From Thermoproteota archaeon (GTDB taxonomy: Archaea; Thermoproteota; Thermoprotei; Gearchaeales; Gearchaeaceae): 64,000 bases of DNA. Shown piece by piece: positions 16,435 to 25,875 of the stretch; position 1 is the stretch's first letter; each line of letters starts with the position of its first letter. Where the stretch lies: contig JAJPJK010000002.1 in assembly GCA_021324265.1 (NCBI GenBank), positions 40,622-104,621 on the forward strand, in the 5' to 3' direction. The position numbers and the translations under genes were made by a program. The notes beneath the pieces were generated by a model that saw only the letters and a list, made by a program, of their open reading frames with translations, did no database searches and was not told the origin of the DNA.

Positions 16435-18552
16435 TTGGACATAGCACTTTTGAATAAATACGGTATACCTGACGATTTTATAAAAAGACTCCAATCTCAG
16501 GGGATAACTAGATTGTATCCTCCTCAAGCTCAGGCTATTGAAAAGGGCGTTTTAAATTACAAAAATCTTTTAATCGCTACACCAACTGCATCTGGAAAGA
16601 CGTTAATAGCCATAATTTCCAGCATAAAGCATTTAGCTAAAGGTGATAAGGTTTTATATCTTTGCCCTTTAAGAGCACTAGCGTCTGAGAAGTATGAAGA
16701 ATTTAAATTCTTTCTAAATTACAAGATAGCGCTTTCGATAGGAGACTATGATAGCGATGACGCTTGGCTCAGGAATTATGATGTGATAATTAGTACCTAT
16801 GAAAAAACTGATAGCTTGTTGAGACATAGGGCTCCTTGGATAAGTGATGTTTCTCTCGTAGTCATAGATGAAGTGCATATGCTCGATAGCGATCGAGGGC
16901 CTACCCTTGAATTCCTTATTGCTAGACTTAAAAGACAAATTCCTAATGCCCAGTTTCTTGCCTTAAGTGCAACTGTTAAAAATGCTGAAGAAATTGCCTC
17001 TTGGCTTAATGCAGAAGTTATAGTAAGCGATTGGCGTCCTGTGCCTCTAAGGGAAGGTGTTTATAGATCAGGTATCATCCATTATAAAGATGGGGGCACT
17101 AAAAAAATACCCATAAGAAGCGGCGTAGCATTTGTTGATCTCGCGCTCGATATCCTCGATGAGGGGGGTCAGGCTCTTATTTTCAACTCTACAAGGGCAA
17201 ATGCTTTAAGGAATGCAGAAAAGTTAAAGGAATTTGTTCGTAAATATCTTAAAAAGAGTGAGATAGAAGAGTTACGAGATCTTGCAAATAATATTGAAAG
17301 CAATGATTGGTTATCTCAGACCCTAAAGGATCAAATAATGAACGGCGTTGCATTCCATCATGCAGGGCTTTCCTATAATGCTAGAAGAGTTGTAGAAAAT
17401 GGTTTCAGGGATTCTCTTATCAAAGTTGTTTCCTCTACTACTACACTTGGGGCGGGCATAAATGTACCCGCTAGAAGAGTGATAATAAACGAAATATCTC
17501 GTTATTCAGTTGGTCTCGGTTATTCAGAAATCATGACGGTGAATGAGTATAAACAATTGGCAGGCAGAGCAGGTAGGCCAAAATATGATACTTACGGTGA
17601 AGCGATAATTGTAGCGAAAGGAAAGTACGATGTTGATGTACTCATGGATAGCTATATAAAATCGGATGTGGAACCTATTACTTCTCAAATTAAAGATGAA
17701 AAAGCCTTGCGTTCTCATATATTATCTCTCATAGCCAACGAAATTGTGACAAACGAAGATGAGCTTAATAAAATATTAGAGGAAACGCTTGCTTCTAGAC
17801 AAATCGGTTCAATGATATTGAGAAGGTTGTCAAAAAACGTTGTCAGCTATTTAATGAAAGCATCCTTTATAGTTGCGAAAGAAAAATACGTTGCGACGAG
17901 TCTGGGCAAAAGGATCTCTGAGTTGTACATAGATCCTTTAACAGGGGAGCAGCTTGAAAACGGTATTAAGAGCGTTCCGATAAGTCTAGCAAAGGATGAG
18001 TTTTACTATCTTCTATTGATATCTTCGGTCGAGGATATGCAAAGATTATCCGTCTTTAGAAGCGAAAACGATTTTCTAATAGAGGAGTTGGAAAAAGTTT
18101 TGAATAGGTATCCCTTCAGACTTGACCCTCTTGATGATGATTCTCTTTCGATACTTAAAACAGCAAAACTTCTAAAGAGCTGGATAAATGAAGAGAGCGA
18201 AGATGAGATAGCAGATAAGTACGGCATAGGTTTGGGGGATCTCTACAGTGTTGTACAAGTAGCTAGCTGGATATGCCATGCAGCAAAAGAGATCGCTAAA
18301 CTTCTGGATCAGCAAGAAGCGTATAATTTTCTAGAAACACTAGAAGGAAGAATAGAAAACGGTGTTAAGGAAGAGCTCCTTGAATTGGTTCAGATTCCGA
18401 GAGTAGGCAGAACTAAGGCGAGAATACTTTATAACGCAGGCTTCAGATCCTTATCCAAGCTTAGGGAGGCAAAAGAAGAACAGTTAATCGCTTTGCCCAT
18501 GATAGGCCCTGAGACATATAAAAGCATCAAGGATTTCTTGGCTCAGCTTTAA
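16435..18552 (+). CDS. hel308: Hel308 DNA helicase
   Basis: A 705-aa superfamily-2 helicase: motif I ATPTASGKT, motif II VVIDEVHML, motif III LSATV, motif VI QLAGRAGRP, then winged-helix and ratchet domains. A C-terminal helix-hairpin-helix lies near 645-705 (QIPRVGRTKARILYNAGF). Hel308 unwinds lagging strands at stalled forks. It starts with TTG one base after the mcm stop, so it is translated from the gins23-mcm message. Confidence 0.96.
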   Translation: MDIALLNKYGIPDDFIKRLQSQGITRLYPPQAQAIEKGVLNYKNLLIATPTASGKTLIAIISSIKHLAKGDKVLYLCPLRALASEKYEEFKFFLNYKIALSIGDYDSDDAWLRNYDVIISTYEKTDSLLRHRAPWISDVSLVVIDEVHMLDSDRGPTLEFLIARLKRQIPNAQFLALSATVKNAEEIASWLNAEVIVSDWRPVPLREGVYRSGIIHYKDGGTKKIPIRSGVAFVDLALDILDEGGQALIFNSTRANALRNAEKLKEFVRKYLKKSEIEELRDLANNIESNDWLSQTLKDQIMNGVAFHHAGLSYNARRVVENGFRDSLIKVVSSTTTLGAGINVPARRVIINEISRYSVGLGYSEIMTVNEYKQLAGRAGRPKYDTYGEAIIVAKGKYDVDVLMDSYIKSDVEPITSQIKDEKALRSHILSLIANEIVTNEDELNKILEETLASRQIGSMILRRLSKNVVSYLMKASFIVAKEKYVATSLGKRISELYIDPLTGEQLENGIKSVPISLAKDEFYYLLLISSVEDMQRLSVFRSENDFLIEELEKVLNRYPFRLDPLDDDSLSILKTAKLLKSWINEESEDEIADKYGIGLGDLYSVVQVASWICHAAKEIAKLLDQQEAYNFLETLEGRIENGVKEELLELVQIPRVGRTKARILYNAGFRSLSKLREAKEEQLIALPMIGPETYKSIKDFLAQL

Positions 18553-18577
18553 TAATGCAATTAGAATTCTTTCATCA

Positions 18578-19744
18578 ATGGTTAGATTGATTCACACAGC
18601 GGATCTTCATTTGGGCATAGGTTTCGCTCAGATATCAAGCTCGGCAGACTTCGAGGAAAAACGTTTTAGAGATTTCATTTCGAACCTTGAATTCATAAAA
18701 AATTATGCGCTAAACAATAAAGCGGATTTTTTTGTGATAGCTGGTGATGTTTTTCATAATCCAAGGCCTAGCATTCAGGCATTTAACGAATTTTCTAGGA
18801 TAGTAGGTGAGCTAATAAAGAATAAAGTACACGTACTCGTAGTTATTGGAAATCACGATAGCACGAAAACTCGGGAGGCCTTGAGCTACCTTAAGAGCTA
18901 CGACAATTTGGGCGTAGATTACTTTCATCTCTTCGACACCGCACGTGCTGAAGTCATTGAAGCTAAAAGCACAGGCGAGAAGATAAAATTTATCGGTCTT
19001 CCTTATCCGCATTTCCAATCCAATTACTCATATAGCGATTTCGTGAATTTTTTCGAACAAAAGTTGAGTGAAATTACAAAGGACAATGAAGGTGATTTCA
19101 GCGTTATAATCGGCCATCTTTATGTCGAAGGAGGGAAATTGGGCTCTGAGCAAAGAATAGCATCTCTAAGAGATTACCCCATACCTCCAAGGATCTTCGA
19201 ACCATATGACCTAACTTGTTTGGGCCATTTACACACGCCACAGAGGCTGGGCAGCAAATTATTCTATTCTGGTTCTATTGAAAGGGTTGATTTCGGTGAA
19301 GAAGGTGAGGAAAAAAGCTTTCTAGATATAAAATTGGGTTCTAAGCTTGAAGTGAACAAAGTATCTTTGAAGCTTAGACCTATGAAGACATATAGCATAA
19401 ATGCGACCTCGATGAGTCATTCCGATCTAATTAATGAGATCAAATCTCTAGTCCTTGAGGAGGGAGCGATAGTTAGAATAAGGATACGCATTTCAAGTAA
19501 TACAAGCTATCCTCCAGTTAATCAAATAGAGAGAATCCTCAAGGAACGTTACAGCGTTGCAGGGTTCAAAATCGATGTTGAAAGGGAGGAATACCAAGAA
19601 ACTAGGCTACCATCAACGAATCTTGATTTTTATTCTTTTTTAAACGAATATTTGAAGGCAAGATACAAAGACAGGCCAAATGACTTCTTGGTAAAAGTAT
19701 TCTCAGAGGCTAAAAAAATAATAGATGAGGCTCAATCGCAATGA
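18578..19744 (+). CDS. mre11: DNA double-strand break repair protein Mre11
   Basis: A 388-aa phosphoesterase-type nuclease with all metal-binding motifs: HTADLHLG, AGDVFHNPRPS, VIGNHDS, IIGHLYVEG and CLGHLHTPQ. The C-terminal part contacts Rad50. Mre11 trims DNA ends with Rad50 before recombination. It overlaps rad50 by the ATGA tetranucleotide. Archaeal mre11-rad50 often sit with herA-nurA, which are absent here; the neighbour is hel308 instead. Confidence 0.96.
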   Translation: MVRLIHTADLHLGIGFAQISSSADFEEKRFRDFISNLEFIKNYALNNKADFFVIAGDVFHNPRPSIQAFNEFSRIVGELIKNKVHVLVVIGNHDSTKTREALSYLKSYDNLGVDYFHLFDTARAEVIEAKSTGEKIKFIGLPYPHFQSNYSYSDFVNFFEQKLSEITKDNEGDFSVIIGHLYVEGGKLGSEQRIASLRDYPIPPRIFEPYDLTCLGHLHTPQRLGSKLFYSGSIERVDFGEEGEEKSFLDIKLGSKLEVNKVSLKLRPMKTYSINATSMSHSDLINEIKSLVLEEGAIVRIRIRISSNTSYPPVNQIERILKERYSVAGFKIDVEREEYQETRLPSTNLDFYSFLNEYLKARYKDRPNDFLVKVFSEAKKIIDEAQSQ

Positions 19745-22170
19745 GAATACATAAGATTTCCCTCGATAATTTCGCAAGTTATGATAATGCAAGCCTAGAT
19801 ATTGACAAGTTAGGCTGCGTTATTAATGTATTCGGCGCCACAGGAGCTGGCAAGACAACATTGCTCGTGGATTCAGTATCTTTTTGTCTTTTCGGTAAGG
19901 CATATGGTGAAGACAGGACTGGTTCTGAGAGGTTAATATTGAGGCCTAACAAGAAGCTTGGAAGAGCAGAATTGATATTCAGTTCAGGGGAAAAAAGATA
20001 CAAAATCATAAGGGAAGTTGAGCTCGGCTCTGGTTCTAGGGCTTCTTCGAAGGTATTGCTATTGGAGATGATTGGGAATGAATGGAGGAACAAGGCTACG
20101 GGTGTGGGTGCCGTTAAGGAATTCATCGACAAGATCATCAAGATCGATTATGATACCTTTCTCAAAACAGTAGCGATTAGACAAGGTGATGTTACATCCA
20201 TCCTTGAGACCAAGCCCGCTGAAAGGAGAGAACTCTTTTTAAAAATGCTCAATCTCGACTTCAAAAAAGAAAGCGAAATTGCAAAAAACAAGAGGGATAA
20301 AGTAAAGGAAGAGCTTTCAAAGATAAACGCATCCATAGAGGAGAAGAACAAAAGAGTTGAAGAAGAACCCAAGCTATTGAAGGAAATCGCAAACATTGAT
20401 CAGCAAGTTCTGCTGCTCTATAGATACAAAGACACCAAGCAGAAGGAAAGGAATGATTTGGAACAAACATTGAAAAATAAGGAAGAGGAGTATCACAAGC
20501 TTTCTACAGAGTTGCGAATTTATGAGGAAAACATGAAAGAATATAGGAATAAGCTCGATAGAAGAACAAGATTAGAACAAGAGCTAAACAAGGCCTTATC
20601 TGAGGCGGAAAAGGAATCCAGCTACCAGAAAGAATATCAGGAGATTACTGAAAGGCTAAGAAGGCTGGACGAATTTAGAATTTTGAGCAATGAAATTAGG
20701 CATAAAGAACAAGAGCTTAAAAATATTGAGAAACGCCTGCATGAGGTTGAAAAACAGTTGAAAGAAATTAAAGAAGCTGAAGAAAAACTGAGCGAAATCG
20801 AAGAAAAGAAGAAGGAATTGGCTCAGTTATCGAAGGATAGAGAGCACTTGGTCGAAATGATTAAAAGTATAATTCAGGCTATGGAGAGTTCCAAAGCCAT
20901 GCTCGAACAGACTAGGAGATTGAAGGACACGTTGGAGAGTGCAAATCTAGAAAAAAGGCAATGCCCGCTATGCGGTTCATATCTTTCTGAAGAGAAATTT
21001 GATGAACTTTTCCATCATTTCTTGGAGGATGAAAGGAAATATCAAGCTGAGCTGAATAGGAAAGAAAAGGAGAAGACAGATTATGAAGCAAAGTTGAATA
21101 GTTTAGATAGCAAAATTTCTGATCTACAAAGAAAGGTAGCGGCAGAGGATGTATATAAAAGGTTCATTTCGAGGAAAACTGAATTGCTCGAAGAAAATGA
21201 AGGTTTAAGAAAAGATCTTGAAAGGATGAGAAAGGAGCTAGAAGATCTGAAAGACAACAAATTATATAATGAATTTAGAAATCTTGATCCAGAAGAGACA
21301 AGGAGAAGGCTTGAAATCCAAAAGCGAGAAATCGAGCTTGTTCTTGAAAAAATTAAGAAAGAACGCGGGAAAATTGAAACTCTTCGCTTGGAGATAGAGA
21401 ATTTGGACAAAGAAATCAAGGATATGGAGTCTCTACTGGCAAAGAAGCCTGGTGAGGAGCTCATCAAAAGCTTGGAGGCTGCGATCAGTGAGCTCAGTCT
21501 GAGATCCAAGAGTTTAGATGAAGAAATAGAAAAGATAAATCATGAAATTGGTAGCCTTGAAGGCCGCAAGAGGAGCTTAAGTGAAGAAATTGAAAGAATT
21601 GGGATCATAAAAAAGGAAATTGAAGAACTAGTAATTAGGAAGAAGGAATACGAAGAAATGTTCGATATTTACAGAATTCTTTGTGATGATATTTTCAATG
21701 AAAGAGGATTTCCGCTTAGATTTCTGGATAGCTATCTGGAAGATTTGAATCACATCATCAATACAGAATATCTATCTCCTATCCTTAGAAATAAAAGGGT
21801 TGAAATTAAGCGTGTAGAGAACAATATTGAAATCAAGGTCTTCGATGACATTTATGAAAGGGATTTAGCAACCTATTCCGGAGGAGAAAAGACAGCGCTG
21901 GGTTTCGCAATAAGATTGGCGATCGCAAAAACACTTGCGCTGAGAAGAGGTATTTCTCCGAAATTTCTAATAATAGATGAGGGCTTTGGGCCGCTTAGCA
22001 TTGAGATCAGAGATCTTTTGTTGAGGTCAATTTTGAATTTGAAATCCGAGTATGAGAAAATCTTTATAGTTTCACATCTTGAAGATATACAGGAAAATCC
22101 AATATTTGATTCGATTATAAGAATTTATAAAGATGAAAATAATATAAGTCATATTGAAATTTTAAAATAG
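19741..22170 (+). CDS. rad50: DNA double-strand break repair ATPase Rad50
   Basis: An 809-aa SMC-like ATPase. Walker A GATGAGKTT (near 32-40) and the Q-loop segment IRQGDVT make the N-lobe. Two long coiled coils (about 170-660) flank the zinc hook C408-P-L-C411. The C-lobe has the signature YSGGEKTALGF and Walker B LIIDEGFGPL. The hook lies near the middle, as expected. Rad50 tethers DNA ends and gates the Mre11 nuclease. Confidence 0.97.
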   Translation: MRIHKISLDNFASYDNASLDIDKLGCVINVFGATGAGKTTLLVDSVSFCLFGKAYGEDRTGSERLILRPNKKLGRAELIFSSGEKRYKIIREVELGSGSRASSKVLLLEMIGNEWRNKATGVGAVKEFIDKIIKIDYDTFLKTVAIRQGDVTSILETKPAERRELFLKMLNLDFKKESEIAKNKRDKVKEELSKINASIEEKNKRVEEEPKLLKEIANIDQQVLLLYRYKDTKQKERNDLEQTLKNKEEEYHKLSTELRIYEENMKEYRNKLDRRTRLEQELNKALSEAEKESSYQKEYQEITERLRRLDEFRILSNEIRHKEQELKNIEKRLHEVEKQLKEIKEAEEKLSEIEEKKKELAQLSKDREHLVEMIKSIIQAMESSKAMLEQTRRLKDTLESANLEKRQCPLCGSYLSEEKFDELFHHFLEDERKYQAELNRKEKEKTDYEAKLNSLDSKISDLQRKVAAEDVYKRFISRKTELLEENEGLRKDLERMRKELEDLKDNKLYNEFRNLDPEETRRRLEIQKREIELVLEKIKKERGKIETLRLEIENLDKEIKDMESLLAKKPGEELIKSLEAAISELSLRSKSLDEEIEKINHEIGSLEGRKRSLSEEIERIGIIKKEIEELVIRKKEYEEMFDIYRILCDDIFNERGFPLRFLDSYLEDLNHIINTEYLSPILRNKRVEIKRVENNIEIKVFDDIYERDLATYSGGEKTALGFAIRLAIAKTLALRRGISPKFLIIDEGFGPLSIEIRDLLLRSILNLKSEYEKIFIVSHLEDIQENPIFDSIIRIYKDENNISHIEILK

Positions 22171-22206
22171 CCTTATCTTAATAAGTCCAGGAGCTTAAGA
22201 TATGTT

Positions 22207-23652
22207 ATGAAGGGTTTTTTAGTAGGTAATGAAGAGGTTTTGAGGGATAGAAGTTATGAAGTCATAAACCCTGCGAATGAACAGGTAATTGATCGCGTTT
22301 CACTAGCAACTTTAGATGATGCAAAGAATGCAATAGAGACTGCAAAAAAGGCATTCGATTCTTGGTCTTCTACACCTTTGCACAAGCGTATTGAGCTTCT
22401 CTACAAATTAGCAGATTATATTGCATCGAATAGAGAAGATTTTGCAAGGATTTTAGCACTCGAGGCAGGAAAACCTATAAGAGATGCAAGAGTCGAGGCC
22501 ACGAGGACTGAAAAAGTTTTTAGATACTCTGCCGAGGCTGCGAGATATTTACTTACTGGTGAGCTGCCTAGGTTGGATGCTTTTGAATATCCTGCGGGGA
22601 ATGAGAAACGGATGGCTATGATAAAGAGAGAACCTATGGGCGTTGTTGTCGCCATAACACCTTTCAACTTTCCTCTTAATTCTTTCGCTCATAAAGTTGC
22701 GCCAGCACTTGCTGTTGGAAATACAGTCGTCGTAAAACCTAGTCTAAGCACACCTTTATCAGCTCTGAATATTGCCAACATTATGCTCAAGCTTGGCTTT
22801 CCTCCGGGAGTAGTGAATGTCATTACTGGTTATAGTAGTGAAATAGGCGATCTTTTGATAACTCATGAAGATGTGAGCTTGATAACTTTTACAGGTTCTA
22901 CAGAGGTAGGCCTTAAAATAGCTTCGAAGGCTGCTGGACATTCCAAAAGGATGATAATGGAACTCGGAGGTTCAGATCCGATGATAATACTTGATGACGC
23001 AGACATCGAGAAAGCAAGCACCGTAGCTACGAGGGCAAGATTCGAATATGCTGGCCAGAATTGTAACTCTGCAAAGAGAATATTTGTTCAAGAGAAGGTA
23101 TTTGATAAATTCTTAGAGCTATTTAAAGAAAAAACTGCAAAATTGAAACTCGGGAATCCTATGGACGAGAGTACAGATGTGGGCCCAGTAATTAGCTCAG
23201 AAGCTATAAAAAATATGGAGAGCTATATTGAAGATGCCAAGAATAAGGAATCAGAAGTTGTATTAGGAGGAATAAGGCCTTATTCAAGAGGTTACTTCCT
23301 TGCACCAACTATATTAAAGGCTGGAAGCCCAGATATAAAGGCATTGAATGAAGAGGTCTTTGGCCCAGTAGCTCCTGTTATGAAAGTTAAGGATGAGGAA
23401 GAAGCTTCATTTTTAGCAAATAAAAGTAAATATGGACTTCAAGCCGCCATATTTACAAGCGATTACAAGAAAGCATTGAAAATTGCCGATAAAATAAAGA
23501 CTGGTGCTGTGATAATAAACGATAGCACTAGGTTGAGATGGGATGCTTTACCCTTTGGAGGTGTTAGATATACAGGATTTGGAAGAGAAGGTGTTAAGTA
23601 TACTATGCAAGAAATGACCGAGCTTAAATTGATCGCCCTTAACCTCGACTAG
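22207..23652 (+). CDS. NAD(P)-dependent aldehyde dehydrogenase
   Basis: 481 aa with catalytic C286 in GQNCNSAKR, the general base in MELGGSDP, the oxyanion asparagine in TPFNFPLN, the FTGSTEVG NAD(P)-binding turn and EEVFGPVAPV. The best-matching archaeal relatives act as non-phosphorylating glyceraldehyde-3-phosphate, lactaldehyde or succinate semialdehyde dehydrogenases; sequence alone does not separate these. The 3' end overlaps the convergent acyl-CoA synthetase gene by 14 nt. Confidence 0.9.
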   Translation: MKGFLVGNEEVLRDRSYEVINPANEQVIDRVSLATLDDAKNAIETAKKAFDSWSSTPLHKRIELLYKLADYIASNREDFARILALEAGKPIRDARVEATRTEKVFRYSAEAARYLLTGELPRLDAFEYPAGNEKRMAMIKREPMGVVVAITPFNFPLNSFAHKVAPALAVGNTVVVKPSLSTPLSALNIANIMLKLGFPPGVVNVITGYSSEIGDLLITHEDVSLITFTGSTEVGLKIASKAAGHSKRMIMELGGSDPMIILDDADIEKASTVATRARFEYAGQNCNSAKRIFVQEKVFDKFLELFKEKTAKLKLGNPMDESTDVGPVISSEAIKNMESYIEDAKNKESEVVLGGIRPYSRGYFLAPTILKAGSPDIKALNEEVFGPVAPVMKVKDEEEASFLANKSKYGLQAAIFTSDYKKALKIADKIKTGAVIINDSTRLRWDALPFGGVRYTGFGREGVKYTMQEMTELKLIALNLD

Positions 23653-25339
23653 CATTAATTTCTTTCTCCAAGAGTACTCTTTTCAATATCTTTCCTACTA
23701 AGCTTTTTGGCAAGTCATTTGCGAATTCGATCTTTTTAGGAACCTTGTAATGGGCAAGATTCGACTTCAAATATTCTAAGATCTCTTCCTCCTTTACCTT
23801 GCTCTTATAATCATCCTTTAAGACCACGTAAGCTTTCACAATTTCGCCAACAGTTGGGTCGGGAACACCAATAACTGCTGCCTCTTTCACTGCAGGATGC
23901 TTATAAAGCAGTTCTTCAATTTCCCTTGGATATACTGAATATCCCTTGTACTTAATGATTTCTTTCTTTCTGTCTACAATGTAGAAATATCCTTCTTCGT
24001 CCATCTTGGCCATATCTCCTGTCCTAAGCCATCTTATGCCTCCATATTCAAAGAAGACATTTTCTTCGCTGTAGAGATATCCTTTCATTACTTGAGGGCC
24101 AGCCACAACGAGTTCTCCTATTTCGTTGATATTCAATAATTTATTTTCTTCAGGATCTGCTATTGCAGCAAGTGTATTCGGTACTGGAATACCAATTGAG
24201 CCTTCTTTAAATTTACCTTTTAAAGGATTGCAATGGGTTACAGGACTAGCTTCTGTAAGTCCATAGCCTTCTCTTAATTTTCCTCCTGTCAACGCTTCAA
24301 ATTTTTTCATAACTTCTATAGGTAGCGCAGAAGCTCCGCTTATGCAAGCTTCTATGCTTCTTAGGCTATATTTCTTTGTGAGCGGTGAGTTTACGATCGC
24401 ATTGTATAATGTAGGTACGCCTGGCAAAAGATTAACCTTGTATTTCTCGACATACTTGAATAACATCTCTAGATCTAATCTTGGCATTAATACTATCGTA
24501 GCAGCCCTTAAAATCCCCAAATTCATAACAACAGTCTGGGCATATATGTGGAAGAATGGAAGGACTGCAAGGATAACGTCTTGTGCTTCCCTTTTTTCGA
24601 CCAAAGAGCTAGATTGATATGCGTTAGCTAACAAGTTATAATGCGTCAAAACTGCAGCTTTTGGTATGCCAGTTGTACCACCTGTAAACATATATGCAGC
24701 AGGATCGTTGATAGGGTCTATTTTTGCATGTTCATATTCACCTTCCTTCAATAAATCTGTAAATCTAACTGTGTTTTCATCGTAATTTATGCTAACCCTG
24801 AATTCTCTTTTCAGAGGATAAAGCATCTTCTTAATACCTGTTAGATAATCCCTTATGCTCGCAACGATTACTTTCCGCAGATTTGTCTTATTGCGTATTT
24901 CTTCCAAATTTTTATAAGATAGATCAAGTACAATTGCTATTTTTGATCCTGCTTTATTTATGATATACTCAAGTTCTGAAGGTGTATAAAGAGGATTGAT
25001 GGGGTTCACAATAGCGCCTAGTTTTAAAATGGCATAATATGAGATTACAAATTGGGGAGAGTTAGGCAAAATGAGGCTTACAACATCTCCCTTTCTTATT
25101 CCCATTTTATAGAGTGAATAAGCGAGTTTTTCTACAGCTGATCCGAGTTCAGCGTAACTAATCTTATTATCAAAAAATATCAATGCATCATGATTGGGAA
25201 ATTTCTTTACGCTTTCATCTAAGATTGTATATAGCGGCCTAGGTTCAATATTCAACTCAATAGGCACGTTTTCATCATAAAACTTAGTCCATGGCTTCGA
25301 TAAAATAAAATTCAGAATCTCATCTTTGGATTTTGGCAT
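23639..25339 (-). CDS. AMP-forming acyl-CoA synthetase (long-chain type)
   Basis: A 566-aa ANL-superfamily ligase: P-loop FTGGTTGIPKAAVLTH, GYGLTEASPVTHCN, the hinge region LRTGDMAKMDEEGYFYIVDR and the C-terminal catalytic lysine in LPKSLVGKILKRVL. It activates a carboxylic acid through an acyl-AMP to the CoA thioester. It is of the length and motif type of fatty acyl-CoA ligases (FadD). With ETF and thiolase nearby it fits an acyl-CoA oxidation route, though no acyl-CoA dehydrogenase is in view. Confidence 0.9.
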   Translation of the reverse strand: MPKSKDEILNFILSKPWTKFYDENVPIELNIEPRPLYTILDESVKKFPNHDALIFFDNKISYAELGSAVEKLAYSLYKMGIRKGDVVSLILPNSPQFVISYYAILKLGAIVNPINPLYTPSELEYIINKAGSKIAIVLDLSYKNLEEIRNKTNLRKVIVASIRDYLTGIKKMLYPLKREFRVSINYDENTVRFTDLLKEGEYEHAKIDPINDPAAYMFTGGTTGIPKAAVLTHYNLLANAYQSSSLVEKREAQDVILAVLPFFHIYAQTVVMNLGILRAATIVLMPRLDLEMLFKYVEKYKVNLLPGVPTLYNAIVNSPLTKKYSLRSIEACISGASALPIEVMKKFEALTGGKLREGYGLTEASPVTHCNPLKGKFKEGSIGIPVPNTLAAIADPEENKLLNINEIGELVVAGPQVMKGYLYSEENVFFEYGGIRWLRTGDMAKMDEEGYFYIVDRKKEIIKYKGYSVYPREIEELLYKHPAVKEAAVIGVPDPTVGEIVKAYVVLKDDYKSKVKEEEILEYLKSNLAHYKVPKKIEFANDLPKSLVGKILKRVLLEKEINASRG

Positions 25340-25360
25340 AAGAAAAAATGTAGTTTAGGT

Positions 25361-25822
25361 TTAAGAAGTTGCTTGTAAAAGAGGAACGTTTTGCATTTTA
25401 CCAGTAAGGCCGTGCCATGCACCACAGGGATATATACAACTTATAGTATATGTTCCTGCAGCCGTTAAGGTAATAATTGTGCTTACAGTCTGATTTGGTT
25501 GAGTATAAAGCTGGCCTACTATATTGCCATTTGGATCAAGGATATAGAAGCCATGTTGTGCAGGGTAAGTGTTATTAAAGTGGAAGACGATTTCTACTGC
25601 TTGCCCTACTTTAAATGTTTGATTAGCAGGTGTTACAATCCAGAATTGCTGAGCGTTACTACCCGTAGCAATTTGGCTCACTCCATCATATACATTAATA
25701 GTCCCTGCCGGAGGCGTTTTCTGTCCTCCCATGGATAAGAAATATGCTCCTACACCAGCTACTACTATTACAACTATAACGATTAGGACTACTGTAAGTC
25801 TAGATATGGCTTTTATGTTCAT
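25361..25822 (-). CDS. Membrane-anchored CuA-like cupredoxin
   Basis: With the start at 25822 this is a 153-aa protein. Residues 9-29 are a single hydrophobic anchor, followed by a cupredoxin domain facing outward. Potential copper ligands are H90 (AQHGFYIL), C129, C133, H137 and M143. C-x3-C-x3-H matches the binuclear CuA site of cytochrome oxidase subunit II, but the methionine is at H+6 rather than the usual H+3. It may be a soluble-face electron carrier or a divergent subunit II. An ATG at 25837 adds five residues, but the TATA spacing (26.5 nt to 25822) favours the inner start. No oxidase subunit I gene is present. Confidence 0.72.
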   Translation of the reverse strand: MNIKAISRLTVVLIVIVVIVVAGVGAYFLSMGGQKTPPAGTINVYDGVSQIATGSNAQQFWIVTPANQTFKVGQAVEIVFHFNNTYPAQHGFYILDPNGNIVGQLYTQPNQTVSTIITLTAAGTYTISCIYPCGAWHGLTGKMQNVPLLQATS

Positions 25823-25844
25823 TAAAGATACATTCATTATATGG

Positions 25845-25852
25845 TTTATAAA
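25845..25852. promoter_or_regulatory. Palindromic TATA box shared by two divergent genes
   Basis: TTTATAAA sits at the centre of the palindrome GG-TTTATAAA-CC-like sequence (GGTTTATAAAGCC). Its centre is 27.5 nt from the xpb ATG (25876) and 26.5 nt from the cupredoxin ATG (25822). One box is thus placed to direct leaderless transcripts both ways. Confidence 0.55.
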
Positions 25853-25875
25853 GCCTTCTATACAGTTATATATAG

